A model generated the notes under the pieces. The model was not told the origin of the DNA, did not search any database, and worked only from the letters and a program-made list of their open reading frames with translations. Position numbers and translations under genes: made by a program. DNA of 64,000 bases. It comes from Streptomyces sp. NBC_01478 (GTDB taxonomy: Bacteria > Actinomycetota > Actinomycetes > Streptomycetales > Streptomycetaceae). Every line of letters begins with the position of its first letter. The first letter of the stretch is position 1. The DNA is taken from the NCBI RefSeq assembly GCF_036227225.1, contig NZ_CP109444.1, positions 682,001 to 746,000 on the forward strand. The letters are read 5' to 3'. Shown here piece after piece: positions 1-8,009 of this stretch.

Positions 1-656
1 GCCGCTCCCTGCTGCGGAGTGCGGGGCCCGTGGAAGCCGGTGAAGTCCGTCGCGACCAGGCCCGGGCAGGCGGCGTTGATCAGGATGTCCGTATCGGCGA
101 ACTGCCGGGCGTACTGCACGGTGACGGCGTTGAGGAACGACTTCGACGGCGCGTAGGCCGCCATGACGGGGCCGATCTGGATGTCCGGGTCGGCCTGCCG
201 GGTCAGGGAGGCGACGGAGCTGGAGATGTTGACGATGCGTGGCGACGTCGAGCGCCGCAACAGCGGCAGCATCGCGTTGGTCACCCGGATGACACCGATG
301 ACGTTGGTCTCCACGACCGTGCGGACCAGGTCGAGGTCGAGCGCGGTCGGGTCCTGCACCCACCCCGGGCCCATCTCCCCCGAGATACCCGCGTTGTTGA
401 CCAGAACGTCCAGGCGCCCGGCCTGCCGTTCGATCAGTTCCGCGGCGTCGGTGACGCTGCGGTCACCGGTCACGTCCAGCGGCACCCCGAAGGCGTCCAC
501 CCCGGCGGCCCGCAGCTTCTCGACGGCGGTCTCACACCGGACCTCGTCGCGGGCTCCCACGCCCACGCGATATCCGAGGGCGCCCAGCCCGTTGGCGATC
601 TCGTACCCGATTCCCTTGTTCGCGCCGGTCACCAGCGCGATCTTCGTTTCGCTCAT
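1..656 (-). CDS. SDR family NAD(P)-dependent oxidoreductase (3' end off window)
   Basis: The reverse strand reads open from an ATG at 656 to the left edge. The N-terminus carries the nucleotide-binding loop TGANKGIG at about residues 10-17, LVNNAG near residue 89, a VNISSS serine strand and YAPSK as the catalytic Tyr-Lys pair, so this is a classical SDR, probably a cytosolic carbonyl or quinone reductase. About 218 residues are present and only the C-terminal part is missing. It is transcribed divergently from the LysR gene at 750, and the 93-bp spacer holds two operator-like dyads, so the LysR protein probably controls it. The substrate cannot be told from sequence. Confidence 0.9.
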   Translation of the reverse strand, partial: MSETKIALVTGANKGIGYEIANGLGALGYRVGVGARDEVRCETAVEKLRAAGVDAFGVPLDVTGDRSVTDAAELIERQAGRLDVLVNNAGISGEMGPGWVQDPTALDLDLVRTVVETNVIGVIRVTNAMLPLLRRSTSPRIVNISSSVASLTRQADPDIQIGPVMAAYAPSKSFLNAVTVQYARQFADTDILINAACPGLVATDFTGFHGPRTPQQGA

Positions 657-694
657 GCCGTTGATGTTCGCCCGGGGACGCGGGGAGCATCCAA

Positions 695-729
695 CACCGA
701 TACGGTGCCCTGTCATACCCGGTGGGTAT
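695..729. promoter_or_regulatory. Double dyad in the SDR/LysR divergent promoter
   Basis: Two perfect inverted repeats lie in the spacer between the divergent genes. One is CACCG-ATA-CGGTG at 695-707. The other is ATACCC-GGT-GGGTAT at 715-729, which fits the T-N11-A LysR box (T716, A728). Their centres are 21 bp apart, two helical turns, as expected for a LysR tetramer that binds a recognition and an activation site on one DNA face. Binding itself is inferred. Confidence 0.6.
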
Positions 730-749
730 CACAGAGGTAGGTTGTCGCC

Positions 750-1613
750 ATGGACACCCTGGAGAGCCGCGAGCTGAGGTACTTCATGGCCGTCGCGGAG
801 GAACTGCACTTCGGCCGCGCCGCCGAGCGTCTCGGCATGGCCCAGCCACCACTGTCCCGGGCGATCCAGCAACTCGAACGGCGCCTCGGCGTCTGTCTGT
901 TGGAACGCAACCGCCGGGGCGTCTCCCTGACGGGTGCCGGGGAAGTACTGCTGTACGAGGGGCGCGCGGCCCTCGACGCGGCCACCGCCGCCGCGCGCCG
1001 TACGCGTCGCGCCGGTGGCGCCGACCGTCCGGGCGGCTCCCGCAACCGTCTGGTGCTGGCGGTGAAGGCCGCCGCGTCCCACGAGCTGCTGCAGAAGATC
1101 CTCGCCGCCTACGCGGCCGAGCCCGACGCCGCCGAGATCGAGGTGCTGCCGAGCGGCATGTGCGAGCAGGAGGAGATGCTGCGCGACGGCCGCGCCGACG
1201 TGGCCCTCATGCACGCGCCGTTCAACTCCCTCGCCGGGTTCGACAGCGAGGAACTCATGACCGAGGGACAGGTCGCCGTCCTGCCCGCCGGGCACCCCCT
1301 CGCCGCGCGGAAGTCCCTCTCCCTGGCCGACGTCACCGACGTTCCAGATCTTCCGCTCGCCCGCTGGCCCCGCCACGGCGGGTACGCGCCCGGCCCGGGC
1401 CCCGAGATCCACGACCAGACGCAACTGGCCCAACTGATCGCCCTCGGACGGACCATGGCCGTCTTCCCCGACTCCGCCCGCGCCTGGTTGTGGGCCGAGC
1501 ACGCCGCCGTCCCCGTGATCGACGCACCGCAGGTCGTCACCCATATCGCCTGGCCCGCGCACAGCCGCTCGGTCGCCCTCGCCGGCCTGGTCCGTACGGC
1601 AGCACAGCTCTGA
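750..1613 (+). CDS. LysR family transcriptional regulator
   Basis: This 287-residue protein begins with the typical LysR winged helix-turn-helix. ELRYFMAVAEELHFGRAAE and MAQPPLSRAIQQLERRLG mark the DNA-binding domain in residues 7-48, followed by the linker helix and a periplasmic-binding-like effector domain from about residue 90. Length is normal for the family. The gene starts at ATG 750 and is divergent from the SDR at 1-656, with a T-N11-A box between them, so autoregulation and control of the SDR are likely. The inducer is unknown. It converges on the FUSC gene with only 38 bp between. Confidence 0.93.
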   Translation: MDTLESRELRYFMAVAEELHFGRAAERLGMAQPPLSRAIQQLERRLGVCLLERNRRGVSLTGAGEVLLYEGRAALDAATAAARRTRRAGGADRPGGSRNRLVLAVKAAASHELLQKILAAYAAEPDAAEIEVLPSGMCEQEEMLRDGRADVALMHAPFNSLAGFDSEELMTEGQVAVLPAGHPLAARKSLSLADVTDVPDLPLARWPRHGGYAPGPGPEIHDQTQLAQLIALGRTMAVFPDSARAWLWAEHAAVPVIDAPQVVTHIAWPAHSRSVALAGLVRTAAQL

Positions 1614-1651
1614 TCCTCGCTCGCCTTCCCGTGCCGTCGACGCCCGCGCCG

Positions 1652-4009
1652 TCAGGCCGGATCGCTCGGCTTCGCCGCGGCCGCCAGGCTGGGCTGGAGG
1701 CGGCGGGCCACATTGAGGTGGTCGGCGGTCCAGATGATGCGGACGGCGGTCGCCGTGGCGTGTCCGTCGTCGCCGCGCAGGTCACGGCGCAGGGAGTGGA
1801 CCAGGCGTGCCTCTTCCCCGGGGTCACGTGACAGCGGGGCGGGCACGGCGGTGTGCCGGCCGAGGCCGGCGGCCAGGTCGCGGTACCAGTCGGCCACCCG
1901 GTCGGCGTTCTCGAGCAGGGTGAGCCGGGCCTCGGACCGGTCGGGTTCGATCCGTTCCTCACCGCCGTTGCGCTGCCACAGTTCCAGTACCGCGTCCGAG
2001 GCGAGGCGCAGTCCTACGACCCCCGTGACCAGGGTGGTCATGTCGGACAGCCGTACCGGCTTCGCTCCCCGTTCGGCGAGGTAGCTGCGGAAGGCGTCGT
2101 CGAGCCGACGGGCCGCGGCGGCCGCCTGCCGGCCCGCCTCCAGCGGGGCATCGGTCGGCAGGCAGCCGATGCTGCAACGACTGGCCGCGTACTCCACCGT
2201 GTCGGCCAGGTAGCGGGCACTCTCGGTGTACGCGGCCGACAGCGCCCGGTCCACGGCGGCCGCGGCGCCGCGCGGCCAGAAGAACAGGCCCACCAGGACG
2301 CTCACCCCGCAGCCGAGGGCGATGTCCTCGATCCGCAGCAGCACGATGTGCCAGTCGGGGTCCTGGCCGATGTTGAACAGGATGACGAGCGTGACGGTGA
2401 AGGCCGCCTGCCCCGCCGCGAACGAGATGGCGGCCGGGGCGATGCCGGCGATGAGCACGGCGACGGGGAGCAGGAACCAGAGGACGGTGCTGTGGTGCCC
2501 GATGAGCTGGAGCAGTCCGGTCCCGATGAGTGAACCCGCGAGGGTGCCGCCCAGCGCCCGGAGCGCGTTCTGCCCGGTGTTGAGCGCGTTGGAACGCAGC
2601 ACCGACAGCGTTCCCAGCAGGACCCAGAACGAGTGCTGGACGCTGGTCGCGTTCGCCAGGGCCACCGCGATGCCGAGGCCGAGCGCGCCCCGGAGGCTGT
2701 TGTGCAACCACACCGAGCGCGGTTCCAGGTGGGCGGCGGCGCGCTCGACGGCGGAGGCCAGCGGCTGGGTCAGTGCGCCGGGTTCCGTGCCCAGCAGCCG
2801 CTCCGGCCAACTGCGGCGCTCGGCAGCGGCGGCCAGGTCCACGTTGCCGGCGATCTGGAGGGTGGCGAACCCCAGCTCCTGGGCGCGGAACGACAGGTCG
2901 AGGGTTTCGATGAAGGCGCGGACCTCCGACTCCGTGCCGGGCTTCGGCCGGTGCACGGGCAACCGGTGGGTGGCGCGGATTTCCATGCCGTCCATGGCCG
3001 TACGGAGGTTCGCGAGGGCGGTGCGGAGGGCGTCGGGCGTGCTGTGCGGGGCGTCGAGGACGTCGGCCGCCGCGTCGAGGGTCGTGGCGGCCGCCCGTCG
3101 TACGGCGTGGGCGTCGGCGTCGCAGGCCGCGGGGTCCTCGTTCGGCGGGCCGCTGTCGGCCACGATGGCGCTGAGCCAGGTCAGTTCGTCGACCAGGCGG
3201 ACCAGTGCGCGGGAGCCGGCCGACAGACCTGTGGGCCGGTAGAGCGCGGCGTCGAAGGCGGTGCGCAGGTCCGCCGCCGCGGCGGCGGCCTGACCGGCGG
3301 TGACCTCGCACTGCCGGGCGGTGACCGCGTCCGGCCCGCCGGCCAGCCATGAGGCGTCCGTACGCAGTTGTTCCGCGGCCGCGCGGCAGACCCGGGCGGC
3401 GGGTGCGCTGAGCGGGTCCGCGGCGGGCCGGGGCCACAGCAGGGAGATCGCGAGCATGGCCGCGACCGCCGCGAGGCCCGCTCCTGCCAGCCGGTCGGGC
3501 AGTTGGGACAGCGGGGCCGGCGAGGTCACCGGGAGGATGAAGGCCAGCAGCAGGGCGGTCGTCGCGCCCGCGAGGACGGAGCTGACCACACCGGAGAAGA
3601 GCACCAGGAAGCCCACCAGGACCATGACGGCGACCGCGAGCCACGTCGTCCGGGCCACCAGCGTGCCGAGACAGATGAGCACCGCCCAGGCCACGGCCAG
3701 CCCCACGTGCGCCCGCAGGCGCTGCACCATCGGGCCGGTGAACTCCACCAGCAGGAGCATCGAGAACGACCCGAACGCCGCGTAGGTCGCCATCGTCGAG
3801 GAGTGCAGCACCTGACTGCACAGGGCGAACAGAGCGGGCATCACCAGCGCGGTGCGCGCGGCCCGGCGGGTCGCCACGAGTCCCGGGTCGTGGTCGCGCA
3901 ACCAGGTGGGGATCAGGTCGGCCAGGACGCGCCAAGGTGTCCGCATACGCACGCGCACCTCCTGTCGGCACAACGCCCAGGTACCCCACCGCTCACGAGT
4001 ATCCGCCAT
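1652..4009 (-). CDS. FUSC family membrane protein
   Basis: The 785-residue protein has two blocks of hydrophobic helices (about residues 50-195 and 430-560), each followed by a long helical cytoplasmic segment. This is the duplicated arrangement of the fusaric acid resistance / aromatic acid exporter (YccS, FUSC) family. The second block contains FWVLLGTLSVLRSNALNTG, a typical FUSC segment. It probably exports aromatic or other weak acids across the inner membrane, but the substrate is inferred only from family membership. ATG 4009 is used; a possible internal start is Met22. There is no obvious operon partner. It lies convergent with the LysR gene. Confidence 0.85.
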   Translation of the reverse strand: MADTRERWGTWALCRQEVRVRMRTPWRVLADLIPTWLRDHDPGLVATRRAARTALVMPALFALCSQVLHSSTMATYAAFGSFSMLLLVEFTGPMVQRLRAHVGLAVAWAVLICLGTLVARTTWLAVAVMVLVGFLVLFSGVVSSVLAGATTALLLAFILPVTSPAPLSQLPDRLAGAGLAAVAAMLAISLLWPRPAADPLSAPAARVCRAAAEQLRTDASWLAGGPDAVTARQCEVTAGQAAAAAADLRTAFDAALYRPTGLSAGSRALVRLVDELTWLSAIVADSGPPNEDPAACDADAHAVRRAAATTLDAAADVLDAPHSTPDALRTALANLRTAMDGMEIRATHRLPVHRPKPGTESEVRAFIETLDLSFRAQELGFATLQIAGNVDLAAAAERRSWPERLLGTEPGALTQPLASAVERAAAHLEPRSVWLHNSLRGALGLGIAVALANATSVQHSFWVLLGTLSVLRSNALNTGQNALRALGGTLAGSLIGTGLLQLIGHHSTVLWFLLPVAVLIAGIAPAAISFAAGQAAFTVTLVILFNIGQDPDWHIVLLRIEDIALGCGVSVLVGLFFWPRGAAAAVDRALSAAYTESARYLADTVEYAASRCSIGCLPTDAPLEAGRQAAAAARRLDDAFRSYLAERGAKPVRLSDMTTLVTGVVGLRLASDAVLELWQRNGGEERIEPDRSEARLTLLENADRVADWYRDLAAGLGRHTAVPAPLSRDPGEEARLVHSLRRDLRGDDGHATATAVRIIWTADHLNVARRLQPSLAAAAKPSDPA

Positions 4010-4091
4010 TCACGGGCCCCGCACACCGCGCCGTCGCACCGGGCCGGCCCGGTCGCCGGATCGTGGGCCGCGGCGGGTCGGTCACGGTTCG

Positions 4092-4334
4092 ATGACGAAG
4101 GGCCGTGGAGTGTGCGCCGCGGGCCTGTGCACCGTGTGGGCCACGACGGCGCTCGCCGCGTCCGACCACGGAACCGCACCGCAGGCGGTCGAGCAGTCCC
4201 GGACCGTGGTCCAGGAGGCCGCGAAACCGAAGACGGGCGCCGAGGACAGGACCAAGGACCAGCCGTCCGCGTCCGAGGAGAACCGACAGCTCGAATCCGC
4301 GGCACCTCAACTCCCGTTGCCACAAAGGGCGATG
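4092..4334 (+). other. In-frame secretory-like reading frame upstream of the nitronate monooxygenase
   Basis: From ATG 4092 the frame is open and runs without a stop into the monooxygenase at 4335. The predicted peptide starts MTKGRG, then has a hydrophobic stretch ending in TTALAAS that resembles a signal peptide, followed by a charged Glu/Lys/Gln-rich segment. Roughly 90 percent of codons to about 4300 end in G or C, as in real genes here, and the bias fades just before the monooxygenase start. No good ribosome site was seen. It could be a remnant of a secreted protein truncated into the monooxygenase, or a chance open frame. Confidence 0.3.
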
Positions 4335-5102
4335 ATGGTGGCCATGGCATTGTCGACGGCGTTCACGAAGTTGTTCGGTGTGCGGCACCCGGTCGCGTTG
4401 GCGCCGATGGGCGGGTCGGCCGGTGGTGCGCTGACCGCGGCCGTCTCGCGTGGTGGCGGGCTGGGGCTGTTGGGGAGTGGGAACGGTGAACGTAGCTGGC
4501 TGGCACGCGAGTTGGCCGTCGTCGCCGAGAACACGACGAAGCCCTGGGGAATCGGCTTCCTCACCTGGCAGATCGATGTCGACGCGGTCGAGCACGCGCT
4601 GGAACACCGCCCCGCGGCGGTGATGCTGTCGTTCGGGGACCCGAGCCCGTTCGCCGAACGGATCCGCCGGGCCGGTACGCCACTGATCATTCAGGTCACC
4701 GATCTGGAGGAGGCGAGGCGGGCGGTGGACCTGGGCGCCGACGTCATCGTGGCCCAGGGATCCGAGAGCGGCGGCCACGGAGCCCGTCACGGCCGCTCCA
4801 CGCTGCCGTTCGTGCCGGTCGTGGTGGATCTGGCGGCGCCCGTGCCCGTACTGGCCGCCGGCGGGATCGCCGACGGCCGCGGCCTGGCCGCCGCACTCGC
4901 CCTCGGGGCCGCCGGAGCGCTCATCGGCACCCGCTTCCAGGCCACCACCGAAGCCCTGATCACCCCCTCGACCGCCGCGGCCATCGTGGAGGGGCACGGC
5001 GGAGACACCGAGCGGAACAGCATTCTCGACATCGCCCGGGGTTCCCGCTGGCCCTCGAAGTACACCGCCCGCACCCTCGGCCACCCCTTCCTCGACGCAT
5101 GA
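4335..5102 (+). CDS. Nitronate monooxygenase, N-terminal part (probable frameshift)
   Basis: This encodes the FMN-binding TIM barrel of a nitronate monooxygenase / enoyl reductase-like protein: VRHPVALAPMGGSAGG at the N-terminus, the conserved QGSESGGHGARHGR segment, and AAGGIADGRG plus GTRFQATTEA for the flavin phosphate. The family oxidises alkyl nitronates using FMN and oxygen. ATG 4335 has AAAGGG five bases upstream; ATG 4332 and 4344 are alternatives. The frame stops at 5102 after HPFLDA, about 70 residues short of family length. The missing C-terminus is encoded immediately downstream in another frame (5099-5305). One inserted base near 5098 would join them to give roughly 323 residues, the normal size. 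Confidence 0.75.
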   Translation: MVAMALSTAFTKLFGVRHPVALAPMGGSAGGALTAAVSRGGGLGLLGSGNGERSWLARELAVVAENTTKPWGIGFLTWQIDVDAVEHALEHRPAAVMLSFGDPSPFAERIRRAGTPLIIQVTDLEEARRAVDLGADVIVAQGSESGGHGARHGRSTLPFVPVVVDLAAPVPVLAAGGIADGRGLAAALALGAAGALIGTRFQATTEALITPSTAAAIVEGHGGDTERNSILDIARGSRWPSKYTARTLGHPFLDA

Positions 5103-5305
5103 TCGGCCGCGAGACCGAACTCGCCACCGATCCCCACGCCCGGCAGGACTACCAACTCGCCCTGTCCCAGGGCGACATACCGCCGCTGCCCGTGTGGGCC
5201 GGCGAAGTCGTCGACCTCATCGACGACCTGCCGTCCGCGGCGGATCTCGTCACCGACCTCGCCGCACAGGCGGAAGCCGCGCTCGCCCGCGCCGGAAAGG
5301 GGTGA
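5099..5305 (+). CDS. Nitronate monooxygenase, C-terminal part in a shifted frame
   Basis: The 68-residue frame starts with ATG at 5099, overlapping the TGA of the upstream piece. It reads GRETELATDPHARQDYQLAL and later PPLPVWAGEVVDLIDDLPSA, which is the usual C-terminal tail of actinobacterial nitronate monooxygenases rather than an independent family. It is therefore best read as the end of the same gene after a one-base deletion, or a sequencing error. The ATGA overlap would in principle allow coupled translation into two chains. Confidence 0.6.
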   Translation: MIGRETELATDPHARQDYQLALSQGDIPPLPVWAGEVVDLIDDLPSAADLVTDLAAQAEAALARAGKG

Positions 5306-5510
5306 GCCGAGGCGTGCTCGCCGTCTCTCGGAATACAGAGGCCGCGTTCGCCGCTCTGTGCGGTGCCGCTCCAGTTCCGGCTTCTTCCGGACGCACCGAC
5401 CGACACCGACACGCCCCAGACCCGACCGTGCCTCGTCTCCGCCAGCGTGTACCGCCCCTGCCCGCGGCGGTCCCTTGGTGCCATTCCCTCGCGCACGGTG
5501 CGAACCGCGT

Positions 5511-6173
5511 TCATGTCGCGACGGGTTTCCGGGCGAGGATCTGGATCCCCGTCGCCTCATGTCCGTTCATGGTGGGCACGGTGATGGTTCGGGTACCTAC
5601 GGCCTCGAAACCGCCGAGCAGGGTGGTGAGCCAGTCACGGGAATGGTGGCGGCAGACGGCGCCGTCGTCGGTCTCGAACACGCCGTAGCGGCCGGAGTTG
5701 TCTGGTTGGGCGGAGTAGCGGTCGTAGCGGCGGCGGTTGCGGTCGTCGTCCTGGAGGAGAAGGTCGCTGACGTAGAGGAATCCGCCGGGCTTGAGGAGGC
5801 GGTTCAGCTCGGTGATCAGACGGCGTTGGGCTTCGTCGGCGGGGATGCAGGTGAGCACGGCGAAGAGCAGTACCGCGTCGAAGGCGGCGTCCGGGGAAGG
5901 CAGCGCCGGTGGGGTGTCCAGGGTGGCGAAGTGCAGGGCGGGGTGCAGGAGTTGGGCCCGTTCGATCATTGCCGGTGAGGTGTCGACGCCTGTCAGATTG
6001 CCGAAGCCGTGCTGTTCGAGTTCGTTCATGACGCGGCCGTAGCCGCATCCGTAGTCGAGAATCGCCGCCTGCCTGTTGATCCCGTCGAGCCAGGGCAGAT
6101 GGAGTGGATGGGTGAACGTCTTCGTCGCCGCGACGGCGTCCCAGTACGGAATCCGGCGCTCCCCAGTGGTCAC
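5511..6173 (-). CDS. Class I SAM-dependent methyltransferase
   Basis: The 220-residue protein has motif I ILDYGCGYGR (residues 38-47), the acidic residue after beta-2 in GVDTSPAMIERA, and the post-motif LKPGGFLYVSDLL, which define a Rossmann-fold methyltransferase of the UbiE/small-molecule type. The acceptor is unknown. The GTG start at 6173 overlaps the stop of the TOPRIM gene (GTGA at 6170-6173), so the two are translationally coupled and probably act together or in sequence. An upstream extension of the frame is antisense-like coding inside the neighbour and was not used. Confidence 0.85.
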   Translation of the reverse strand: MTTGERRIPYWDAVAATKTFTHPLHLPWLDGINRQAAILDYGCGYGRVMNELEQHGFGNLTGVDTSPAMIERAQLLHPALHFATLDTPPALPSPDAAFDAVLLFAVLTCIPADEAQRRLITELNRLLKPGGFLYVSDLLLQDDDRNRRRYDRYSAQPDNSGRYGVFETDDGAVCRHHSRDWLTTLLGGFEAVGTRTITVPTMNGHEATGIQILARKPVAT

Positions 6174-6787
6174 AGGCTCGCCAGCAGCCCGTCGAGCGGT
6201 GCCGGTACGCGCGCCGGGTCGAGGGCCTCGGTGAGTACCCGGCCGTAGCGGATCTTGCGCCCCTTCTTCGTGCCGAGGAAGCGTCTGAACTGCTGTTGCG
6301 GGGTGCGGCCCTGCTGGGCGGGCTGGCGCAGGAAGGTCTTCAGGGCGCGCAAGTCGCCTTCCGCGCCGACGAGTTCCTCCACCCGGGGCACGCCCAGCTC
6401 GCGGATGAGCTCGTCCTCCAGGTCCGCCGCGCAGACGAAGAAGCTGTGCTGTGTCGCACCGGCCTGTTCGAAACTGCGGGCGTAGTACGGGCTTTCCGCC
6501 TCGTCGCAGAGTCCCGTGAGGCGGAGGCCCAGGCCGGGTGAACCGAGGAGCCGGGCGTAGTGGCCGACGCTCATCGCACCGCCGATCGACAGGACGCAGA
6601 CCCCCTCGGCGGCCAGGTTCCGGCCGCGGCGCTCCGCCAGCGCCTCGACGGCCGCCACGTCGCTGGGGCCTTCGAGCAGGACGGCCGTACGGACGGGCAG
6701 GCGCGCGGCCAACTCGTGCGCGGAGTCGCCGGGGCCACCTGTCGCCCACGCGGTGACCGCGTCGCGGAACGCCGCCATGTCTGTCAT
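6170..6787 (-). CDS. Stand-alone TOPRIM (OLD-type) domain protein
   Basis: This 205-residue protein is almost entirely a TOPRIM fold of the kind found at the C-terminus of OLD nucleases. VLLEGPSDVAAVEAL holds the catalytic-type glutamate (E39), VLSIGGAMSVGHYARLLG forms the central strand and loop, and LCDEAE (D95, E96, E98) gives the acidic metal site. There is no ATPase domain, unlike true OLD proteins. The family name is TOPRIM nucleotidyl transferase/hydrolase. ATG 6787 was chosen because the conserved region begins soon after. It is upstream of and overlaps the methyltransferase by 4 nt. Confidence 0.72.
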   Translation of the reverse strand: MTDMAAFRDAVTAWATGGPGDSAHELAARLPVRTAVLLEGPSDVAAVEALAERRGRNLAAEGVCVLSIGGAMSVGHYARLLGSPGLGLRLTGLCDEAESPYYARSFEQAGATQHSFFVCAADLEDELIRELGVPRVEELVGAEGDLRALKTFLRQPAQQGRTPQQQFRRFLGTKKGRKIRYGRVLTEALDPARVPAPLDGLLASL

Positions 6788-6897
6788 GGCACGAGTCTCG
6801 GCCCGTTCCGGCCGCGCCGCCAGTGAATTTCCGCAGCCACAGCGGACTTTCACAGCCACACCGTGCGGCGGTCAGCGCCGCACAGCCCTCACAGTCC

Positions 6898-7404
6898 TCA
6901 ATTCTCCCCGGCTCCCAGCACATACAGCCCCGGAAGGTTCACCACGATCGCCTCCTGCGTGCTGCGCGCGATCACCACCACGGCCTCGCCGGCGGGGTCC
7001 GGGTTCTCCTCCCGGTGGGGCACGAACGGTGGGACGAAGATGTAGTCGCCGGGCGAGGTGCGCAGGCGTACTTCCTCCGGTTGTGCGCCCGTGTCGTCGA
7101 GGAAGACGAACTCGGGGTGTCCGCTCACCACGTAGATGGCGGTCTCGGACTCGCCGTGGTGATGGTCGGAGGAGGACGTGGAGGGGGCCACGTGGGTCTG
7201 GCCCATCCACAGCTTCTCGGAGCCGACCGTCCTGCCGCTCACCGCGGCGAACCTGCGCATGCCGCCGCTCTGCGCCGTGTCACCGTCGAGGGCGTCGGCG
7301 CGGATGTGGTGCAGACGGCTGCGCAGGGGGGCTGTCGACTGCCCTGCGGCGTCGTGGAGATGGGGGTGGAAACCTTCGCCGGGGGTGGTCAGCGGCTCGC
7401 TCAT
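6898..7404 (-). CDS. Cupin domain protein
   Basis: This is a 168-residue single-domain cupin. Motif 1 reads SSDHHHGESETAIYVVSG, giving the metal ligands His, His and Glu, and motif 2 reads GDYIFVPPFVPHREEN with the last His ligand. These proteins are usually small-molecule isomerases, dioxygenases or sensors; the substrate is not visible. It is divergent from the Rrf2 regulator at 7557, and the spacer contains a copy of the presumed Rrf2 operator, so it may belong to the sulfur regulon. Confidence 0.85.
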   Translation of the reverse strand: MSEPLTTPGEGFHPHLHDAAGQSTAPLRSRLHHIRADALDGDTAQSGGMRRFAAVSGRTVGSEKLWMGQTHVAPSTSSSDHHHGESETAIYVVSGHPEFVFLDDTGAQPEEVRLRTSPGDYIFVPPFVPHREENPDPAGEAVVVIARSTQEAIVVNLPGLYVLGAGEN

Positions 7405-7433
7405 GGTGGGGGACGCTAGAGCCGCCCCGAAAA

Positions 7434-7455
7434 GGATGTCAAGAGGTGTCCATTG
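7434..7455. promoter_or_regulatory. Putative Rrf2 operator, site 1
   Basis: GGATGTC-AAGA-GGTGTCC followed by ATTG lies between the divergent cupin and Rrf2 genes. The right half, GGTGTCCATTG (7445-7455), is identical to the right half of the strong dyad at 8971-8997, and 16 of 22 positions match overall. A shared half-site in the regulator's own promoter and in the leader of the next operon suggests autoregulation plus control of the sulfur transport operon. Confidence 0.5.
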
Positions 7456-7556
7456 TCCTTCACCTGCGGCAATGTTCCCGCAATGTAGGAGGGGAGCGTG
7501 CGTGGAGAAGCGCCGGAAGCGCTCCTGACCGGGGCCGGGTCAGGCATTATGTGCGC

Positions 7557-8009
7557 ATGCATATCTCCGCGAAGGCGGACTACGCCACGCGGGCCCTGTT
7601 GGAGCTCGCCTGCGAACCTGCCCGTCCGCTCACGTGCGAGGCGATCGCCTCCTCGCAGCAGATCCCGTTCCGGTTCCTGAAGTCCGTGGTGGGCGAGTTG
7701 CGCAGAGCCGGTCTGGTGCGCAGCCAGCGTGGCTGCGAGGGCGGCTACTGGCTCGGCCGGCCCGCCCACGAGATCACGCTCCTCGACGTCGCCCGCGCCG
7801 TGGACGGTGAGTTGATCACCCTGCGCGGCGAACCGCTGGCCGGGCTCGACTACCCCGGTCCGGCGGGCGGTCTGCCCGAGGTGTGGCGCCGGATCGAGGC
7901 GGACGCCGCCGCCGTGCTCGGCGGCACGACCCTGGCCACGCTGCTGCCCGCCACGACCGGCGAACACCGCGCGGCGGACGGGCAGTTGAGCCGCCGGGGA
8001 GCCGCATGA
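7557..8009 (+). CDS. Rrf2 family transcriptional regulator
   Basis: The protein has 150 residues. It starts MHISAKADYATRALLELA, the hallmark N-terminus of Rrf2 regulators, with the helix-turn-helix around residues 26-50 (CEAIASSQQIPFRFLKSVVG) and the wing RSQRGCEGGYWL. Only isolated cysteines are present, not the three-Cys cluster of IscR-type Fe-S sensors, so it is more like CymR-type sulfur regulators than IscR. It overlaps the DsbA-like gene by ATGA and precedes the sulfur operon. Two matching operator sequences flank it. Sensing of a sulfur metabolite is inferred from context. Confidence 0.85.
   Translation: MHISAKADYATRALLELACEPARPLTCEAIASSQQIPFRFLKSVVGELRRAGLVRSQRGCEGGYWLGRPAHEITLLDVARAVDGELITLRGEPLAGLDYPGPAGGLPEVWRRIEADAAAVLGGTTLATLLPATTGEHRAADGQLSRRGAA

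Noticed and set aside
5306..5510. Small gene in the gap before the methyltransferase
   Set aside because: Frames in both directions lack codon bias and a ribosome site.
5511..6787. Anti-phage defence island
   Set aside because: Only a TOPRIM domain and a small-molecule-type methyltransferase are present, with no restriction, ATPase or mobile genes nearby.
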